Both the position numbers and the translations under genes were made by a program. The notes beneath the pieces were generated by a model, which saw nothing but the letters and a program-made list of their open reading frames with translations, ran no database searches and was not told the DNA's origin. DNA of 8,493 bases from Acidobacteriaceae bacterium (GTDB taxonomy: Bacteria; Acidobacteriota; Terriglobia; Terriglobales; Acidobacteriaceae): positions 1-8,493 of the forward strand of contig JAUTWY010000549.1 of assembly GCA_030838305.1 (NCBI GenBank), given 5' to 3'. Positions 6,531 to 8,493 of this stretch are shown here, in pieces (position 1 is the stretch's first letter; the number at the start of each line of letters is the position of its first letter).

Positions 6531-8150
6531 ATGCGGATGGCAGCGCTCATCATCGTCGTCTTCGCCGGCTTGACGGCTCGGGCGGGGAATGACGCCCTCC
6601 CTATATCCACGGCCATCGATGTGCGCACTGAAGATCTTTTGATCCAACCACCCGCGGTCAATTGGATTTCCTATAACGGAGACTATTCCGGCCGGCGCTA
6701 TAGTGGCCTTTCCGAAATCAATCCAGGGAATCTCAGTGCACTGCGTGCGGAATGGGTTTTTCACGCGCGCAACTCGGGACGGCTTGAGGTCACTCCCGTG
6801 GTGGTGAATGGATTGATGTTCGTGACCGCGGCCAATGATGCCTCGGCCATTGACGCGCGCACCGGGCGAGTCGTGTGGCATCATTCATGGCCGATTTCGG
6901 AAGGATTGATCGATGACGCTTCCCAGCACACCAACCGCGGCGTCGCGCTATGGCACGGCCGGGTTTACATGGAAACGGACAATGCTCATCTTCTGTGCCT
7001 GGATGTGCGCTCGGGCAATCTCATTTGGGATGTAGCCTATGCCGACTGGAATAAAAATTACGGCGCAACCAGCGCGCCGCTTGTGGTCAAAGATAAGGTG
7101 CTGGTGGGAACCTCCGGCGGCGACGACGGGGTGCGAGGTTTTGTGGCCGCCTACGATACCTTGACTGGCAAGCTGGCCTGGCGATTCTGGACAATACCGG
7201 GTCCAGGCGAATTCGGTTCCGAAAGCTGGCCCGGAAAATTGTATCGGCATGGCGGCGGAACCACCTGGATGCCGGGAACCTATGATCCCCAGCTGAACAC
7301 GATTTACTGGGGGACCGGCAATCCCGCACCCGACTTTGAAGGCGGCGTGCGTCCGGGGGATGACCTTTACACCGACTGCGTGTTGGCGCTCGATCCAGAT
7401 ACCGGAAAATTGAAATGGTATTTCCAATTCACGCCGCATGACCTGTTCGATTTCGACGCGGTTGAGACTCCCCTCCTGATCGATGCCGTCTATCAGGGCG
7501 TAGCGCGAAAACTCCTGGTGCAGGCCAACCGGAATGGCTACATCTATGTGCTCGATCGCACGAATGGAAAGTTTCTTTCCGCTACGCCGTTCGCGGAAAA
7601 ACTGAACTGGGCGAAAAGCATCTATGCGCAAGGCAGGCCTGTGCTGACCGGCGTCCAGCCTGCGGTGGAAGGAACCCGCATTTGTCCCGGCTACTCGGGA
7701 GCTACCAACTGGTTCGCGCCCTCCTACAGCGAGTCCACCCACTCGGTCTATTTCATGGCCTTGGAAGAATGTGAAACCTATTTCTTCAAACCGCAGACCT
7801 TTCAGGAAGGGAAAGGCTATTACTCCACTGGAGTAAAACGCATTCCGGGGGAAGCTTCGCAGAAAGTTCTGATCGCTTTCAATCTCGATACGAATTCGAT
7901 TGCCTGGAAATATCCGCAGACCGGGGGAGGACGTTCGTCCGGAGGGACCATGGCGACCGCTGGCGGCCTGGTGTTTTTCGGGGACGATGCCGGCTCGTTT
8001 GAAGCCGTGGACGCGCGCAGCGGCAAGCCGCTTTGGCACTTCAACGCCGGGCAGGAGATGACCGCGTCTCCGATGAGCTACGGAATCGCCGGCAAGCAGT
8101 ATGTCGCGATTGCCGCGGGCAGTGACGTTTTCAGTTTCGCGTTGCCTTGA
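6531..8150 (+). CDS. PQQ-dependent quinoprotein dehydrogenase (alcohol/sugar type), secreted, no haem domain
   Basis: A 539-residue eight-bladed propeller quinoprotein of the PQQ methanol/ethanol dehydrogenase family, which oxidises alcohols or sugars outside the cytoplasm using PQQ and a metal. The signal peptide is about residues 1-18 (ending TARA). Family blocks are the NGDYSGRRYS opening (49-58), TNRGVAL (134-140, Arg136), GATSAP (178-183), SGGDDGVRG (195-203), GGGTTWMPGTYDP (241-253, with the PQQ-stacking Trp246), GTGNPAPD (261-268, metal ligand Asn264) and TPHDLFDFD (301-309). Asp307 is the expected catalytic base, and Asp309, two residues on, is the position tied to lanthanide use. Asp198 stands where methanol dehydrogenases have the ligand Glu, and Ala130-Ser131 replace the vicinal Cys pair. 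No CxxCH is present, so an external acceptor is needed, probably the nearby cytochrome c. No PQQ-synthesis genes are in the window. Start chosen by the ribosome site at 6514-6522. The substrate is unknown. Confidence 0.93.
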   Translation: MRMAALIIVVFAGLTARAGNDALPISTAIDVRTEDLLIQPPAVNWISYNGDYSGRRYSGLSEINPGNLSALRAEWVFHARNSGRLEVTPVVVNGLMFVTAANDASAIDARTGRVVWHHSWPISEGLIDDASQHTNRGVALWHGRVYMETDNAHLLCLDVRSGNLIWDVAYADWNKNYGATSAPLVVKDKVLVGTSGGDDGVRGFVAAYDTLTGKLAWRFWTIPGPGEFGSESWPGKLYRHGGGTTWMPGTYDPQLNTIYWGTGNPAPDFEGGVRPGDDLYTDCVLALDPDTGKLKWYFQFTPHDLFDFDAVETPLLIDAVYQGVARKLLVQANRNGYIYVLDRTNGKFLSATPFAEKLNWAKSIYAQGRPVLTGVQPAVEGTRICPGYSGATNWFAPSYSESTHSVYFMALEECETYFFKPQTFQEGKGYYSTGVKRIPGEASQKVLIAFNLDTNSIAWKYPQTGGGRSSGGTMATAGGLVFFGDDAGSFEAVDARSGKPLWHFNAGQEMTASPMSYGIAGKQYVAIAAGSDVFSFALP

Positions 8151-8191
8151 GGGTGGGCCAATTTCGGAGGCTAAATTAAAGGAGGAAGAAT

Positions 8192-8493
8192 ATGAATTCG
8201 ACTTTCACTCGCAGAACGTTTGCCGCACGCTGCGCTTCCGTGCTTTCCGCTTTGGGAGTCACCGCCGCCGTGTTTCCCAACCCTGCTCTGGCTCAAAGTT
8301 CCTCCGCGCAAAGTGAGGGCGGAATCCGCAAGCTAAACAGCGAAGGCAAACCGGGATCTGAGCAAGACATCATCATGCCGCTGATTGTCCACAATGGGCT
8401 GATCTATGTTTCCGGGCAGGGTGCCCACGATACGCGAGACTCCAAGGAATGGACGATCGAATCTCACACCAGCATGGTCATGGATAAGATCAA
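8192..8493 (+). CDS. Tat-exported RidA-family protein (C-terminus cut by window edge)
   Basis: The first 100 codons of a protein with an export signal followed by the start of a RidA (YjgF/YER057c/UK114) fold. RidA enzymes hydrolyse reactive enamines/imines and are normally small cytosolic trimers. The signal has a twin-arginine motif, TRRTF at residues 6-10, a hydrophobic stretch (about 15-28) and an Ala-Leu-Ala cleavage site before Gln35, suggesting Tat export. The RidA part begins about residue 45 and shows the conserved GLIYVSGQ strand (69-76). The catalytic arginine and the rest lie beyond the right edge. A near-consensus ribosome site, AAGGAGGA (8179-8186), precedes the ATG by five bases. 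It follows the PQQ dehydrogenase by 41 bases with no terminator seen, so co-transcription is likely. A role in clearing or converting an oxidation product is inferred; some RidA homologues act in other ring-cleavage or deamination steps. Confidence 0.85.
   Translation, partial: MNSTFTRRTFAARCASVLSALGVTAAVFPNPALAQSSSAQSEGGIRKLNSEGKPGSEQDIIMPLIVHNGLIYVSGQGAHDTRDSKEWTIESHTSMVMDKI

Noticed and set aside
5369..6661. Long open frame on the minus strand (about 430 codons) opposite the DUF4380 gene
   Set aside because: It is antisense to a convincing secreted protein, is Arg/Ile/His-rich with no recognisable domain, and reflects codon-position GC bias.
6948..8039. Long open frame on the minus strand (about 363 codons) opposite the PQQ dehydrogenase
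   Set aside because: The plus-strand frame has full quinoprotein motifs; the antisense frame has no domain or ribosome site.

Overview
The window (about 57-60% GC by eye) looks like a chromosomal piece of an Acidobacteriota genome, probably Terriglobia. The clues are the protein style: a HlyD-type adaptor with an 'MDIARP' start, an SMP-30/PQQ-dehydrogenase/DUF4380/RraA/RidA gene set, and the tail of an Oar-like TonB-dependent receptor with the FNLFNH motif. The taxonomic call is inference. No rRNA, tRNA, CRISPR or insertion sequence was seen.

Layout. Minus strand, right to left: a frameshifted scrap of a TonB-dependent receptor C-terminus (3181-2995), a secreted di-haem cytochrome c (2949-2080), a secreted SMP-30/gluconolactonase-like protein (2029-1037), and, after a 205-base gap, the N-terminal 277 residues of a HlyD-type efflux adaptor that runs off the left edge (831-1). 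Plus strand, left to right: an exported RraA-family protein (3409-4191), an IclR-family regulator with its own promoter-like region (4276-5115), a secreted DUF4380 (mutarotase-like) protein (about 5129-6529), a PQQ-dependent quinoprotein dehydrogenase (6531-8150), and a twin-arginine-exported RidA-family protein cut by the right edge (8192 on).

How they may work together. Apart from the IclR regulator and the adaptor at the left edge, every intact gene product carries an export signal, so the divergent locus looks like an extracytoplasmic oxidation module. The DUF4380 protein could bind or epimerise a sugar. The PQQ dehydrogenase would oxidise a sugar or alcohol and, having no haem domain of its own, would pass electrons to the di-haem cytochrome c. 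The SMP-30 protein would open a lactone product. The RraA and RidA proteins would act on keto-acid or enamine/imine products. The IclR protein is the natural candidate regulator. The receptor scrap suggests that an outer-membrane importer once stood beside the cytochrome gene. The substrate cannot be read from the sequence.

Most notable details: the PQQ enzyme has the Asp-x-Asp signature linked to lanthanide use, an Asp in place of the usual metal-ligand Glu, and no vicinal cysteine pair; two normally cytosolic families (RraA, RidA) appear in exported form; and the receptor remnant has its lost reading frame still legible.
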